DNA from: Calocera cornea HHB12733
Lineage: Eukaryota; Basidiomycota; Dacrymycetes; Dacrymycetales; Dacrymycetaceae
NCBI GenBank assembly: GCA_001632435.1
Contig: KV423922.1
Coordinates: 70,983-134,982 of the forward strand
Reading direction: 5' to 3'
Length of the DNA: 64,000 nt
Numbering within the stretch: position 1 is the stretch's first letter; each line of letters starts with the position of its first letter. This document shows, in pieces, positions 10,687 to 26,900 of the stretch. Both the position numbers and the translations under genes were made by a program. Under the pieces are notes generated by a model. The model searched no databases, was not told the DNA's origin, and was given only the letters and a program-made list of their open reading frames with translations.

Positions 10687-13060
10687 GCTTGAGTAGGCGG
10701 GAAGAGGGACAATGCAATGTAAGGAATGTGTGGTTGATGACAACAATGAGGGGAGCAAGTATATGCAACAGAGGGACGTTCAGACGTTCAGGACATGCAG
10801 AGTGCGGTGAGCAGCACAACGCGTCCCTATTTTTGTATCGGCCCGCGACCATCGGCATCGGCACATCCACTCTTCCTCCATCCTTGCGCACTCACGAACC
10901 ACCTTGCCACCGACGGAGCTGTTAACCTGTTACCATTGCTTTGATATTGGAAATGTTGCGCGAACGGGATAGAGCGACATTGGCAATATAATGGGGAACA
11001 GGAGGTGCGCCTGCAGCCTATCGCCTTCCCGCTCGAGACAGCAGCTCACACACCCTCAGAGCGCGTCGGCATGAGATCGACGTATCGTCAACAGACCTAG
11101 ATCGCACTTCCTGACACGATGAGGAGCTAGAAGTCAGGCCTTGTGTGCCCTATGCACTTTGGGATACAATACGGGCTTGGGGCGGCCCGAGACACGTCGT
11201 AGTCAAGTGCACGGCTGGAATGTCAAGGGATGCCCCTCCGGCATCCATCAGACCCGAGGAGGTCGGACCGCGATCGCGTGGGTGGTGAGCTACCTTCGCG
11301 AACTGCACTGCGCACCTCGGCAAGCCGGCCTTTCTCCAGGATCGACACCGTGCTTCTCCCGGAGCTAGTTTCCGAGGGCAATGTTCCGATGGTGGAATGC
11401 ACCACCTCTTCATGCTTCCAGGTCCTGTCCTCAAACACAGTAGTTGTCGCCGTCGCATCCCAACAAGCTAGATCTTCCCGGAATTGGGGACTGCGGCATC
11501 CGGATCGCCGCTCAGGCCGCGTCTTCTTCTTGAGGAAGCAAGCCCTGCTGCTTGAGAGATACGAGAGATGTGAGTAGATCTCTCGAATTAGTCAGTGGCA
11601 CGTCCGTTCTTTCCCCAAAGCAGCCCGACGCATCTCCGGTCGATTCTAGTCCGTGGGGTTGATCGTTCCGAAGACGCCGCTTACTGTACCAAGAACCACG
11701 CCGGGCTATGGTTCGTGACCTCGCCTTCTCTGCCGTCCGTAAGATTGAAGTGCGTTCTGATATCAGCGTTTCGGCTCTTAGCAGTGCAATTCATCATCTG
11801 CTGGACGTTGCGCGCTTTCCTGCCTGAGGACTGAGTCCTCACGATCTGCTTGGTTCTGCTAATGGGGATCGACCTCCCGTGTTCAAGCTTCTCACTCGGC
11901 AGCGCTCACTGTCGACGGGGCGAACATCACTGCTCCATGGGATGAGACATGGCGAACGCTCGAGTTGCTGTCCCGACAGATCGGATGCGTGCCGCAGTCA
12001 CGTCGTCAGAGTCTCAGAGACCAGCGCGTGCTTTATTCTATATAGAAGGTCCAGAAACAGGGCTGCGCCTACCACATCTGTTCAATACAGCGCATCCTCG
12101 TGTACCGACGTCGACGTCGAAGAGCGTGGTCTAAGTACTGCAGAGCACGGCCGCCGACGATCAGAACTTACAGGGATTGCAGTTCAAACCGTGTCGTTCT
12201 GCGTTTCAGCAAAGTTCCAAAGTTCAGCGCGGCACTGTTCGGGCACAGTACAATACTGTTCAGCCGCCGATCTCGGCAAGTCATTGTTGCTGATTGATCT
12301 GATCGAAATTGCGCATCGGGCGGAAAAGTGCCAAAGCTGGGCGAAGAGAGCGCACATTCCACGTGCCGCTCATTGCCAGCGCATGCTCGCACGCCGCCCA
12401 TCAGCGCCTGGGCGGTCGGGATGTCGGAAGGGTCCTCAGCACCGCAGGATTGTGCACCCCACAACGACCCTGTCGCCCAAGCTTTACTTAGTGGCCGCCG
12501 GTCATACCCGCGCAATCTTTCCAAGTTAATAGCCGGCCCAGTCGCTTCTGCTTATCAGCGCCCTCCATCAGCAAGCTTTCCAGGAACAACTATGATCAGT
12601 GTGACAATATGGTTCTCTTCCGCAAACGCAAGCAGGAACATGGATCCTACACACATTCCTCCCCCTGCTTCGGTCGGCGAAACCTAGAATTTGCACGAAA
12701 CTGGCTATGACAAACTGCTCGGCACCATCAGCCCATGATTACCCGCAAGAGCGCTACATATACCATCTCTGCTGCTGTCGCCGATCATGGAGAATACCGT
12801 TCATTCGTTTCCTCTCCGCGCCTTTCGGTCAGGTCCTCCGCCCTCCTACCCCAACCTATATGTACCGCTGAGCAACGCAGCGATCTCTCACCCAGGAGAA
12901 GCATTCCTTGTGGCGCAGGGGGACGTGTCGAGCTTCGCTTCACGCATCTGTGCCTTAATAAGAAAACCGGCTTCTCCGTCCTAGCGCCGGCACCATCAAG
13001 GGCAGGCCGGACATATCGCTCGTCTTCGCTTCAATACTGTCAGCGGTTCGAAGGACGACG
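10687..13060. other. Gene-poor stretch, no supportable gene
   Basis: 2.4 kb between GH88 and the DUF6533 gene. Open frames are short on both strands. One on the minus strand at 11223-11438 (EDRTWKHEEVVHSTIGTL) looks compositionally protein-like, but no start, splice context or family could be recognised. Decayed coding sequence is possible. Confidence 0.5.
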
Positions 13061-14424
13061 ATGAGCACGCCCGCTGAGCTGTGGCAAATAACGAGTCCGT
13101 TAGGGGGACAAGTGAGTACCCGACTGCTGCGATAGTTCGAACAAGATCGCTGACTCGGTGGGACGCAGTATGGAGTCTGTCAGTACATTCCACTTGGATG
13201 CGACTCCTACTAATCTATTCCTTCCAGCCCTGGCCGGAACACTGCTGGTACGTTCGCACGCGCGGGCTGTTGCGCATCGTAGCTGATCTCAAACAGATTT
13301 ACGACTGGTTTCTCACCTTCAACCAGGAATGGGAGCTGATCTGGAAGGCCAGTTGGACCCCGGGCAAGCTCATCTTCCTGTTCATCCGATATTGCGGGTT
13401 GATCGACATGATCGGATGGTTCTACTGTACGCACAACACCTATGTCCCTTCGAGATGCGTAGTTGATGAGGGATCGTAGTGCAATTTGGTGGATCGGTGA
13501 CGCATGAGTCCTGCACGGTGGTCATGTACCTGGTACAATGTGCGCCCCGATCCGATCTGGTCCGATCGAATATTGCTTACACACATTGCAGACACCTCCG
13601 GGGGAATGGTCTACGGCGGAGCAACGCTCGTCCTCGCCCTGCGCACCTGGGCGCTCTGGAACCGCAGCCGCCTCTGCGGTGCTTTCGTCGGCGTCGTCCT
13701 CCTCACCGTCTCCGCGCTGGGGCTCGTCTTCGTCACGTGGATATCGACAAACCTGTTGCACGACGGGTACCCGGGGTTCCCCGAGCTCGTCGGGTGCGGC
13801 ATCACCGACACGGCCAAGTCGGCGGACGCGGGGTACAAGCTGTTTGCGTGCTTGAGCGCCTATGAGGGTGGTGAGTACTACGGGCTTTGTCCGGCGAATT
13901 TCCGGTTGGATTGACGAGATGGGACAGTGATCTTCCTCCTGACTATCTCCAAGGGCGTCACAATTAGTGCGTACTGTGATTTTGATGAGAGATCTTCCAT
14001 TAACAGGTCGCCACAGTGAAGGAGCGAACGTCCCTGATGTTCATCCTCTACCGCGATGGTACGCGATTCTTCCTCTTTCCTCCCGGATCGCAGACTGACG
14101 CCCCTCCCAGCTCTCCTCTGTTCCGCATGCTTCCTGAGTACGCCTCATCCCGCCTCAGCCCAAGCTCCGATCACTGACCCCACCCTCCACGCAGCAATCA
14201 ACATCGCCCTGGCGATCCTCTCGCAGCAAAACCACCCGATGTTCTACCTCCCCTTCATGCTCTGCTCAGCCCTCTACTGTGTCCTCCCCTGCCGCATCAT
14301 CCTCAACCTGCGCGCTGCGACCACCACCTTGGATGGGTGGGACGTGACGACCGAGGGCGGGCGGGAGTGGGCGACGGAGGTCACGCTGCGGGACCTGAAT
14401 CGGCGGGCGAGGGAGGCGGTGTAG
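13061..14424 (+). CDS. DUF6533 multi-pass membrane protein
   Basis: Basidiomycete-type protein with an N-terminal DUF6533 block: LAGTLLIYDWFLTFNQEWELIWKASWT, then GKLIFLFIRY. About six or seven membrane segments follow, including GGATLVLALRTWALWNRSRL and VGVVLLTVSALGLVFVTW, then MKERTSLMFILYRDG before the last hydrophobic exon. Supported exons are 13228..13247, 13297..13426, 13480..13539, 13592..13870, 13928..13966, 14017..14058, 14111..14137 and 14195..14424, joined in phase. The 5' end is less certain. A micro-exon 13169..13182 fits the phase, and the ATG at 13061 joins it only through a weak GTTAGG donor at 13099. The better GTGAGT donor at 13112 breaks the frame, and the ATG inside the micro-exon (13170) is an alternative start. 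With all ten exons the protein is 292 residues. Function is unknown; members are very numerous in mushroom genomes. Confidence 0.78.
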
Positions 14425-15014
14425 TGTCTGTATTATGGGCAGTTGGGCATCGCTTCTCTGGGCGGCGGGATGTTTACCGTTGGGTGCTACTGTAGATACT
14501 GTATGGCCGGTCCTCTCGGGAGAGGCCCTATTGTTATGTGTGTTGTATACCCAAGCTTACGGACTATCAAACAGCAGAATTCTAGGTATGTGTGTCGCGA
14601 AGCCCGCTCTTCTTTGCGAGAAGGTCTGGAATGACCCGTGACCGCACTGTGAGATGCGTAGCCATCCTTCATAAGGGGTCTGGAGTCGGCTGCATCTGGT
14701 CCTGGGCTGGTTCGCGAGCTTCAAGAGTCCCCTTCCAGTTCCAGTTCCATTTAGGAACAAACCAGGGTAGACTGAAGCTCCAGCAGCTCTCCTTCCGCAT
14801 AGATAGTACAACTCACACTGAAAGTGCATTAAACAGGCTGACATGGTGCAAGTAGGCGAGGAGAGCTCCCACACATGCGTCTGGATCTTATACATCGAGA
14901 GGAAGAAGAGTGCGATGGGCCCGGGTCTAGATTGAAAGAACAGGCCCCGTAGGCATCGTGCTTCTAATGCACTCTAGTTCCATGCGCGCCCAAGAACACC
15001 GACACCGACACCAA
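14425..15014. other. Intergenic between convergent genes
   Basis: 590 bp between the 3' ends of the DUF6533 and first OYE genes. Nothing beyond probable 3' UTR/terminator sequence is seen. Confidence 0.6.
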
Positions 15015-16624
<1,610 letters not shown>

Positions 16625-17422
16625 TCCGGATGAATGAGTATGACGCAGGGTCCGGGATGTCGTTAACTTCTAACCAGGTAGGAAGGTCAAGCAGGAGCAA
16701 AGACAGTGGATGGTAGTACCAGAGCTGGAGCATTGCCGATGTCCCCTTCCCGGCTTTTGTACTGTAGCCCCCCCCCCCCCGGCTGGCCAACGGGCTGTGC
16801 ATGCGAGGCGGGAGGCGGAAAAACGTTGGCAAGCATGGATGCAGTATTGCGTTATCGACACACTACAGTCCCTGGTTCCATCAGGCCCTAGGCCCCGTCG
16901 AGAGATCGCACTGTCAGCACCCTCCCGCCAGGTATGGCGAATCCCGAGGGTGTAGGACGCGTGTTAGCCGTAGCACGGCATAGATCTAGCAGCATGAGGT
17001 GGGAAAAGTCGCTTGGTAATCAACATTTTCACACGACCAGCATGGCCAATGTCGGTGATAGATTGTCGGACATGTCTGCAGCGTACGACCGACAAACTGA
17101 ATGGCAGTTGAGAGGGAAAGGAGGGAGAGGATGCCAGCGTGTCGGGCTTAAGAACCAAAAACGGCGAGAGACTTAAGGTGCAGGAGAAGGGCGGTCAGCC
17201 CAGAAGCTTGGAAGGACCCCTACTTTGGTCAGCATGACACTGCTTGGACTTTTAGCGAACGCTCACGCTGTTGCCAGCTAAGTACGTAATCCGATATCCT
17301 CCGAATCCGAGATGTCTTCCGAAACGGAACAAAGTCCAAAGCTAAGCGGAGATTTCGTGTCGGCTTAATAAGTCTTCTATGTCCCGTCCTAGGGGTATAA
17401 ATGTCCGCTACAGGATGCGTGC
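16625..17422. other. Intergenic between tandem OYE genes, with a 13-C run
   Basis: 0.8 kb spacer with a poly-C run at 16768-16780. No gene is seen. It should hold the promoter of copy A and the terminator of copy B. Confidence 0.6.
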
Positions 17423-18931
<1,509 letters not shown>

Positions 18932-19009
18932 CGTAAGGACACAGAAATTGTGAGAAGACAAGCGCCGCCGCGACGAATGAGAATTTGGGGCATTGACGGA
19001 GCATCGTTG

Positions 19010-19024
19010 TCTGCTTTTATAGGG
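19010..19024 (-). promoter_or_regulatory. TATA box of OYE copy B
   Basis: CCCTATAAAAGC on the minus strand, about 85 bp before the ATG at 18931; the best core promoter candidate for this gene. Confidence 0.5.
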
Positions 19025-19513
19025 TCTCCCGTAGTGTTTCCGGGCCGGGAGGATACGTTTGTGCCAGGTGGCTTTGGCACTTACTAAGGGATTGCGTTTG
19101 TAAGACGATGACGCTATCGGAAAGATATTGATGCCGCTGCGGCTCATTCTCGCGAGGAACCCTTTGCCTGAACCGGCGCGACGCGTTGCTGGCACAGTAC
19201 CACTTTAGGTCATAGCTCTCTGGCTCTCGACGTGTCAGTTTTCCTGTGTCGAGAATACAATAAGCCGTGGAACGATGCTGCTAGGAATTTCGGAGGTCGA
19301 GTGAGGGCTCGGATTGAGATGAGATAGTGGGCGGCTCGAAAACGACGTGTCAAGGGCTTACGGAAGATCAGAACCAAAGCGAGGAGGCAATATCCGTACA
19401 TGGGTCAGCACATGAAGCGCGGGTGTTCGCTCGGAAGTAGGAGAGGCCAAGGATAGAGAATTATGGTGATATGATACATGCATAATGTACAATGCTTGAT
19501 TCAGATCAATTTA

Positions 19514-20600
19514 CCGCACCGGGACACTGCTCCCGACTAAAATCAGGCCGAATGGTGGACTCGGCTGGACGACTTCGAGCGGTTTCCCGCATCGGTATCG
19601 ATCGCTTGTGGGGGAGGACCCAGGGGCCAAGCCGAACAGCTCTGGCTTCTTAAGGTGCCCAGCAGGGGAGCAACAGAGGACTTGCCTGCGCTGGCGCTGT
19701 GTCATGACGGAGGCTGGGATCGCTGAGCTCGTATGCCGAGCGCGACGACGACGACGCGACCGCTTCTCGAAGGCGGTCGAAAATGGGTGCGAGTTTGTTC
19801 CCCTTCTTAGGTGTGCTCTTGCTTATCAGCACTGTAATGGACTCCACGTCATACAGCGCCTGCGCGGCAATCTGTTGGTCGAAGCTGACCATCTCGGAAA
19901 GTGCTTCCGCCATTCAGACCGGTACTCCAGCAGCAGACCGGCGACGACGACGACGACGACGTGTGCTCCCTTTGTCCCTGACATGCCGAGTTGAAAGGCG
20001 GATTGTTTGAGGGAGAGGAAGGGTTAAACTGGCGGGGCGGAAGGATGAGACAGAATGCAAGATATGACGGCTATCAAGCTGTGTCAGTTCATACTCATGG
20101 TTCCTTGAAGACACGGCTCACAAAGCGGGGTATCCTCCCACCGCTCATTTTTTCCCGATGAACGTCGTTGGCCCAGGTGATCCAACTCTGTAAATATGCA
20201 CAGCTAAATGCAACGTACGGCACCAAAGAGCTCACGTTCGTAGAAGCTTCGTCTACCTGCGTGATTAGCACATGTACCAAAGAAAGAGGATTGCTCGGAC
20301 ATACCCAAGTCCTCGCCTATCCCGACAATCAACTCTCGACCTATAGGCCCACGTTGGAGAGGCTGAACCGTGTACTCGTCCAACAGCTCGTCCAGCTGCT
20401 GTTCCACTATTGGTCAGCGTTTGTAAGTGGGCTGCCAGTTCTTGCGGCTTCAGCTCCAGTACCGCCAGCAGTGCTTGAATCAGCGGAGGCCGACCTTTCC
20501 CAGGATGTTGCAGCGCAATATGATACCTCCCGAGGGAGTTGAGCTTCACGGCGGGGTTGACAGCGGAAGTTGGAAAACCAAATGGAAAGGAAGGGTGGGC
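19514..20600 (-). pseudogene. COG1 3'-half relic
   Basis: Decayed genomic copy of the last part of COG1 (compare 31480-32698). Recognisable pieces in order are LNSLGRYHIALQHPGKGRPP, LLAVLELKPQELAAHLQTL, QQLDELLDEY, GEDLGMS, VDEASTNVSSL, DVHREKMSGG, FDQQIAAQALYDV, TPKKGNKLAPIFDRLREAVA and, at the end, KKPELFGLAPGS...SPPFGLILVGSSVPVR with a stop at the homologous position (19514). Frame changes and stops separate the pieces, and a CGA/GAC triplet expansion lies at about 19936-19962. The segment between GEDLGMS and DEAS matches the COG1 intron, so this is a DNA-level duplicate and not a retrocopy. It lies directly upstream of OYE copy B on the same strand. Confidence 0.88.
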
Positions 20601-20639
20601 CACATGATACGCACACCGTCGTGCACGACATGAGAATCG

Positions 20640-20765
20640 GTAGCATGTCTGTTTTCGGTCGAGTACATGTGCCTGTAGGAGATCCAGATCATATTTTTGA
20701 ACTCGACTCTGTCGACGGCATTCAATCCCAGCGCGTCAGGATAGGAAATGGACATGTCGTTTCGT
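20640..20765 (-). pseudogene. OYE exon-2 relic fused to the COG1 relic
   Basis: Translates as VEFKNMIWISYRHMYSTENR followed by HATDSHVVHDG, a degenerate form of the OYE segment [18 protein letters not shown]...[11 protein letters not shown]. The FMN-site Cys is lost. The end of the match is exactly where the OYE exon ends, and the COG1 relic begins within about 50 bp on the same strand. Confidence 0.8.
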
Positions 20766-22759
20766 CGTTGACCAACATGACGGTAGGATTACGGCACCGA
20801 TAGCACCTGCACTGGGTGAAACGGAACACGACAATATGCTCAGACAGCATGGACTGTCTCATCTCCAACTGCCAGATTATGCAACAAAGGCACTTGTACT
20901 TTCCGATCAAAACGTGAGCGAGCTGCTGATGCAGTATAGTACATCAGTACATACCAACAACGATGTTCCTCCCAGAGCACCAAGGCAACGGGCAACGCGG
21001 CTTCCGGCCCACCTCCGACTGGCAGATCGAGACAATGGCGCCTCTGCCTCTGCCTCCCCCAGTTTCTCTCGGGACATCGCGTCATCGCCGGGCCGCAACA
21101 GGCAAAACGGCGCCCCGCCCAGGCCTCCGCAGATCCGCGCGCTCGGTCTCCGTGCCTTCGCCGACGCTACCGCGCTGATGACGGGGGCTCCGGGCTGCGA
21201 GCCGGGGCGGTCGCTAAGGGCTCGAATGGACTGGACAGGAAAGGTCAGGGTAGCGCCTTCCCCGCATGTGGCGGAAGCGTGAGGACAATGACGAAGCGCT
21301 CGGGGTGCCTGGCCATTGTCCAACGACAGGGTCCCGGGACTCGAGCCTGATTGGCCAGGGGATGTGGTGCGGGATGACGACTCGGTTCGCTTGCGGATGT
21401 CTCCAGATTGTTGCTACCCTTGATTTTGATGATAAGCCATTGTTCAAGTTGATGATGAGGTGTTTCACGAGAAACGTTGATGATAGAGGCCGTTGACAAG
21501 GAGACGAAGGCAAGGGCAGCAGGGACCGCACATGACGGGATGTCGAATGTTCTGCGACGGAACACGTTATCCGATGAGCCGATTCATGAGCATGATTGTC
21601 GATTGTCATCCACGGTCGTCGAACAGTCGATGGAAGAGAACTCGTATGCTTTCAGAGATCGTCGTTCGGACTCAGCTCTGAAGAGCGACGTTGTGACCCT
21701 GTGACAAGTCGCCTGCTCTGAAGGCGCCAGACGATATGATCGATTCAATCTTAAGGAGATACCAAAAGCACAACATCCGTTGACATTGGTTGTAAGGGGA
21801 TTATCAATGACATTGTGACAGTCCGGAGTGTCGCAGGTCGATGAATGCAGCACGTTCGGCGACCCGCACCCCGCCGTTCGGGCAGCGCGCGGTCCCGTTC
21901 CTGCCGTATCTGACCCGACAGCCTCATCGGGACTCGTGTTCCAGCAGAAACGGCCATGTTACTATAGCGACGTCTGGCAGATCTCGGAGAGCGAGCAGGT
22001 TCGGCGTTGAGGAGAGAGTACAATGGCAGGGAAGGAGGAGAGCACAATGAAGAAGGGGGGAGAAACGGGTTCTGTCCCTGAGCGGAAGCAATGTGTGACG
22101 TTAGAGGGGGAAGCATGTGATGCCCAAGAAGGTCAAGCGCGACAATGGCAGGAAGCGTTTGGGTCACCCCTATCCCAGCCAGCCTCGACCGCAACGGGGA
22201 CTCGCTGGGCGAAAGCCGCGGGCGATCTGCACGCCAATCCGCTTTCCGGGTGGCTTCGCGCCTTTGTACAGCTGACGGCCCACCCGTCCACGCCGCCAAA
22301 CCGGGGTCGTGCTGGCGGTGACGGGCACTGATCCTGCCGCAGCGGCAGTGCTGAAATTCGCGAGAAGCTCGCAACACTAGTCGCATTTGCCTCTGCCTCG
22401 AGGCCGCCGCCGAATGTCTACTTAAGAGGCGGATGTGGGCATCATCGACACCTCCCACAACCCACTAATCACCCTGCACTTACCCGCCCTCGACTGCTCA
22501 TCGTCCCTCTCGACGACGATCGAATCACACCCAGCGCCGCATCTCTTACGCACCGCTCTTCTGTGCTTCGTCCAACTTCTGTGGCGGTGTCGCTCACAAA
22601 GGTCTCCCGTGAGTCGCGTCCCCTGTATTGCTGCGCTACGCTCCTAACGATCATGTCACGTTTCAGCTAATTATCCCCTTTCCGCCTGCCACTTTCCTCA
22701 GCTCTCGGTCCATTTCCTCGTGGTCTTCATCTCATCTCACGTCTATCTCACGCAACACA
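20766..22759. other. Intergenic and 5' region of the F-box-like gene
   Basis: 2.0 kb without a supportable gene. Short open frames exist on both strands but none resembles a family. The last 300 bp (from about 22430) is pyrimidine-rich and probably holds the promoter and leader of the gene at 22760. Confidence 0.5.
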
Positions 22760-23573
22760 ATGGCACCCCGATACATGCCCCAAAGCGCGCCGGCTTCCCT
22801 CCCGGCGGATGTTCTGTACGGCGTCATTGATGAGCTACCTCCTCAGGAGTGCCTGAAGGTGCTCTCGCTCAACAAATGGTTCCTCTCCACCTTTTCCCCC
22901 TCTCTGCTCCGCCGGTTCATGCGCGAGGGCACTGTTTTCTACATGGATCTCGAGGAGCGCGATGCATCCGGCGTCGACTCCCGCATGCGCTCTGGTGCGC
23001 CGTTCGTGGTGCAGTCTGTCGACCCCGAGTCAGGCGCGGTCGAGATCCGCTATCCGACGTACGACGCGTACGGCTACGAGAGGAACGACATCCACTGCGA
23101 GTCGGACGTGATCCGCATGGATCCTCGGTATCGGTCCGGCCCGAAGCCCGGGTATCAGCGCAGCCCTGCTGGCTCCATCAACTGGCTGCAGGAGGCGGCG
23201 CGCGGCCGGGTCAAGGTCCTCGATGGGGAGACGTTCCGCAGCCGGTTCATGCAGAACTGCCAGGTCTGTCACGGGAAGCGGACCAAGTGCGCCGGGTGCG
23301 GCAAGGCGGGGTGAGTTATCTGTCCGCATTTGGCAATTTCGCAGCTTCTCTGACACGTGGCGTCGCCGCAGGTTCTCCAAAGCCCTTAGCCAGTGCGGGT
23401 GCACGATCCCCTGCCCTCTGTGCGTCGGGTACGAGGCTGCCGTGAGGGAGAAGGAGGCGTACGAGGCCCGCCGCGCAGCGAACAGGGGCATGCCGCCCCC
23501 GCCCGCACCAGGCAAGCAGCCTTCCGGCCCGGGGTCCAGTCCGCGCAAGCTGACCTGGTGGTGGTGGCAGTAG
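22760..23573 (+). CDS. F-box-like protein with C-terminal Cys-rich cluster
   Basis: Two exons, 22760..23310 and 23372..23573, joined in phase; 250 residues; intron of 61 nt with a CTGAC-type branch point. The N-terminus SLPADVLYGVIDELPPQECL, then KVLSLNKWFLSTFSPSLLRR, reads like an F-box, the Skp1-binding module of SCF ubiquitin ligases. The C-terminal third has a regular Cys pattern (CQVCHGKRTKCAGCG, then CGCTIPCPLCVG) that looks like a zinc-binding cluster, and the protein ends in a Pro-rich tail closed by WWWWQ. The intron falls inside the Cys cluster. The start MAPRYMPQ was chosen because it directly precedes the folded part; the frame stays open to an ATG at 22628. No close family could be named. 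Confidence 0.68.
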
Positions 23574-26500
23574 TCGACAGCATCTGGAGCGTTCTCCCCA
23601 AGAGCATCCTCCTCGTCATCCGCGAGGCGTCGAATACTTTCAGGCTCGAGTGGAAGGCGTTCAACATGCCGCAGTACTGAGCCACTCGAATCATTCGATA
23701 TGGGCCGCACGATCTCTAAGCACGGTCGGCTTTATACATTCTGGGCATCGACCACCAACTCCAAAAAGACTGTACTCGAGTCACATTAATGCGCCTCTCG
23801 GCCCTCCTTCCATCCGTCTCACTCCAGGCTCTTGCCAGATCTCTCAAGCATCGTATCTACCAACCACAACAACCAAACCACAACGCATAGCAAAGCCCGG
23901 CCCCGCCGGCCAAGAAATACTCCAAGCCTCTCACGTTTCTATCTCATGTTACTCGCTGTCCTGTCGTCTTGTCGTCTTGTCGTCTCGAACTCTGGTCTCC
24001 GCTGTGCGGAAGGGTGTCTTTCCGCTGCCTGTTCGCGGTGTTCTCTCCACAATGTGCCCTCGGCACGTGTGACCTTACGAGTCAATTAATTAATGAAATC
24101 GTGATCTAGACCTTTGTTGCCGGTGCCGGTCGGGGGTGTGCGAGCTGCATGCCGAGTCCGAAGAGTCGAAGAGGCGCAGCACCCGTGGTGCATGTCCTCA
24201 GCGCATATATGCGCCTCAGACGGGCCGATCCGAGTCGCGTGCCGCTCGCCAGCCAAGCGCCCGCGTCCAATCTAAGCGCCCTCGCGGCATACCTCTCGAA
24301 TCATCCATTATTATACTCAACTCTCCATTCCAGCAGATTTGTCAGGGCCAGGGCAGATTTCGCCATCTGCCGCCCTGCGCTCGTCGTTCCTCTGGAACAG
24401 GGCTCAGTCTCCTTTGCATTCCCGGCGCGGCCGACGCGCGCGTGTGGGCCCTGCCGTCCCTACTGTATCTCTTTCTGCGATTCGATGCTTGTCCGCCCAT
24501 CGCCCGGCCGCGGTTGAGAGGAAGGAGAGGCGCCATCGCAGGCACAAGCGCTGCTAATTAAGTTATTCAATCATTATTATGTCCAGAGTGGGTGTAGGCT
24601 CAGCTCCGGCGTACCGGCCTCGCAAGGTCGTGGCATGGCCTGCGCAAGGGTCCCATCGCATCGCAATAGTCAAGGTTGAACCGTCCCACGGCGCCGGCGC
24701 CGTGGCCCGGGCCCCAGCGGCGCAGGAACCCGCAGGTACGGTGAACTTACAGTAAGTACTTAGATGAAAACCCGCGCCACTGGCTTCGCGCAATCTCTCC
24801 GCGATCGTGCTTTGTACGAGTTGAGTGCGGGCTTCTCGCCGAGCGGCGGGCGCGTTCTCACTCTGAAGCTGATATTCATTTGTAACTACTTGATTGAGTT
24901 ATTGCAGAGCGGGAATGCTAGGTCCCTTGACTAGCGCGTCGTTATCTCGCTCAGGCTTGCGGCGATGCGGCGACTTGGGAGTGGAGGATGAAACGCCAAG
25001 GTGATGCGGTCGGCACGACTTGATGCAAGATGCACGATGCGAGCTGCAAAGCGCACGTCGTTCTGTCGCTGTCGATGCCGAGCAGGCATGCCGCAGGTGC
25101 GCAGACAAATCAATGGACAGTCTCGATCGTGTTGATGCTCACAGTAGTATACGCCCGAAGCTTGGCCAGCTGAATCATAACACTATTTGTTGCAGGATCG
25201 CGCGAGATTGCTACATCATCACTTGTGGGACAAACACGGAAAATGACGCGCTGATCGCCATTTGGCTTGCCCGCACAGAGTGCGCCGAGATGCCGTGTTA
25301 GAGCTCGGCATCCTGCCGAGCACTACTTAGATCTGACATCTGAGTGGCACTTGAACTCAGCCGGGAAGACGGAGAGGCTCGCTCCAGGCCTTTGGAGCGG
25401 AGTCTGATGCACGCGACCGGCAGCGAGGGCGATAGCGGTCAAACAAGCTGGTGCTGGGCGAGCGAGGTCAGGGTGCAGCTTCAAGTTGGAATGAGTTCGA
25501 ATTGATGGAACGGTGCGGGGGGCCGCCGTGCCGTGCCGTGCCGATGGGAGCTATATTTGGAACCGGGCGTGCCGAGCGGGTGGGCTGCCGAGACACTTTG
25601 TGCGGGAGGAAGGGGGAGATAGGCTCGGGTGTGCGGTGGGGAGCTGGGTGGAGTGGGTGTGCTGCGAACGAAGGAAGGAAGGCTTTGTGCGTACATAGGT
25701 AGGTGGGTGGGTGGGTGGGTACTGGTGGTGGTGACGCACGTTCTGGGGACCCGAGAGAGTGGGCGTCTGACGTTTTGGAATGCTTCTCGTTGCGTTGCGG
25801 GAAGCCTCGTGAGCGCATCAGTGGGTGAAGGGTGTGGCGTGCCGAGCGTGCATTGCGTGCCGGTGCCGTGAACAGCCACTGAGAACGGCGGTCTTCTGAC
25901 GGAGACGGAGAGGGACGTCCACCCTTGCGCGCCGGAGGAAACTGCCCAACACGACTGGACGACCCGGCCCATCGACTCTCCACCTGGAGGCCCGGCTCCG
26001 GCTCCGCTTGCGTCTTCTTTTCCGTCGATCTCAATGGGCGCGCTGGACGTCAGACACACGCACACGCTGGAGACACCGGGCGATCGATAGCAGTGGCAGG
26101 CCGCCAGCAGCCAGCGGACGGCCGAGGACTAGGACGGCTCACATTCGATTCACGCGCCGATAGCAACGCCATCCTCTCCCGGGCATTCAACCCTTCCCGA
26201 CCGCCAGGCCACCCACGCAAGGCAGCGGAATTCATCTAGTATCAGCCCGGCATCCCTGCCGCGGCATGCATGCATGCCCGCGAGGGCCCTCACGCCCGGC
26301 AAGCGTGAGCGTATGAATAATATTGCAGGTGGGAGCCAGCTCCGGCTCCTCCTGCTCTGTCCATCGTTGCCTCACCCTCCTCGCGCTTCCCCTTCCGCGC
26401 TTCTTCCTCTTCTTCCTCCGGCTGGGGCAAGCCGGCGTCTTGCCCACCTCACCCGCCGCGCACTCGGCAGCCGGGAGAACCAGGCCAGAAGGCCGCACCC

Positions 26501-26900
26501 AGCAGGCAGCCCCGGCACGCCCGGCTCCCCCGCGCCCTCGATCTCACCCTGATCCACCCTCTATCTCCCGCTCCCTGCTCTTGCCCCTTCCCTCCCCTTC
26601 CCCCTCCCCTTCCCTTCCCTCCCACCCGCCCGAGCCGCTCGGCATGACCCACGCCGCCTGCATGCGAACGAGCCTCGATTCGCCCTAACGAGCATATACG
26701 GCCCCGCCTCGTCCTTCTTCTCCCGGCCGGCACGTCTGCGCTCCAGGTCAAGGCATTTATAGCCCTCCTCCCCACGCCCTGCCGACGCGCTTTCGCCCCT
26801 GCCGACGCTGCTCATGCTCACCGCTCAATAACAGCATATAACGCCCTCCTTCCCCCGGCCCATCCTCCCCATTCCATCCTACCCAGCACGCCAACACAGG
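23574..26900. other. Long intergenic region, no supportable gene
   Basis: 3.3 kb. Open frames at 24136-24561, 25468-26065 and 26232-26821 are low-complexity Arg/Pro/Ser translations without family resemblance or matching splice structure. A (GGTG)n run lies at about 25700-25720. ATTTATAG at 26755-26762 is a possible TATA box for the MFS gene. A short palindrome (ACTTACAGTAAGT) sits at 24745-24757. Confidence 0.55.

Noticed and set aside
11223..11438. Minus-strand frame EDRTWKHEEVVHSTIGTL as a possible gene
   Set aside because: No neighbouring exons, start or family could be identified, so it is mentioned only as possible decayed coding sequence.
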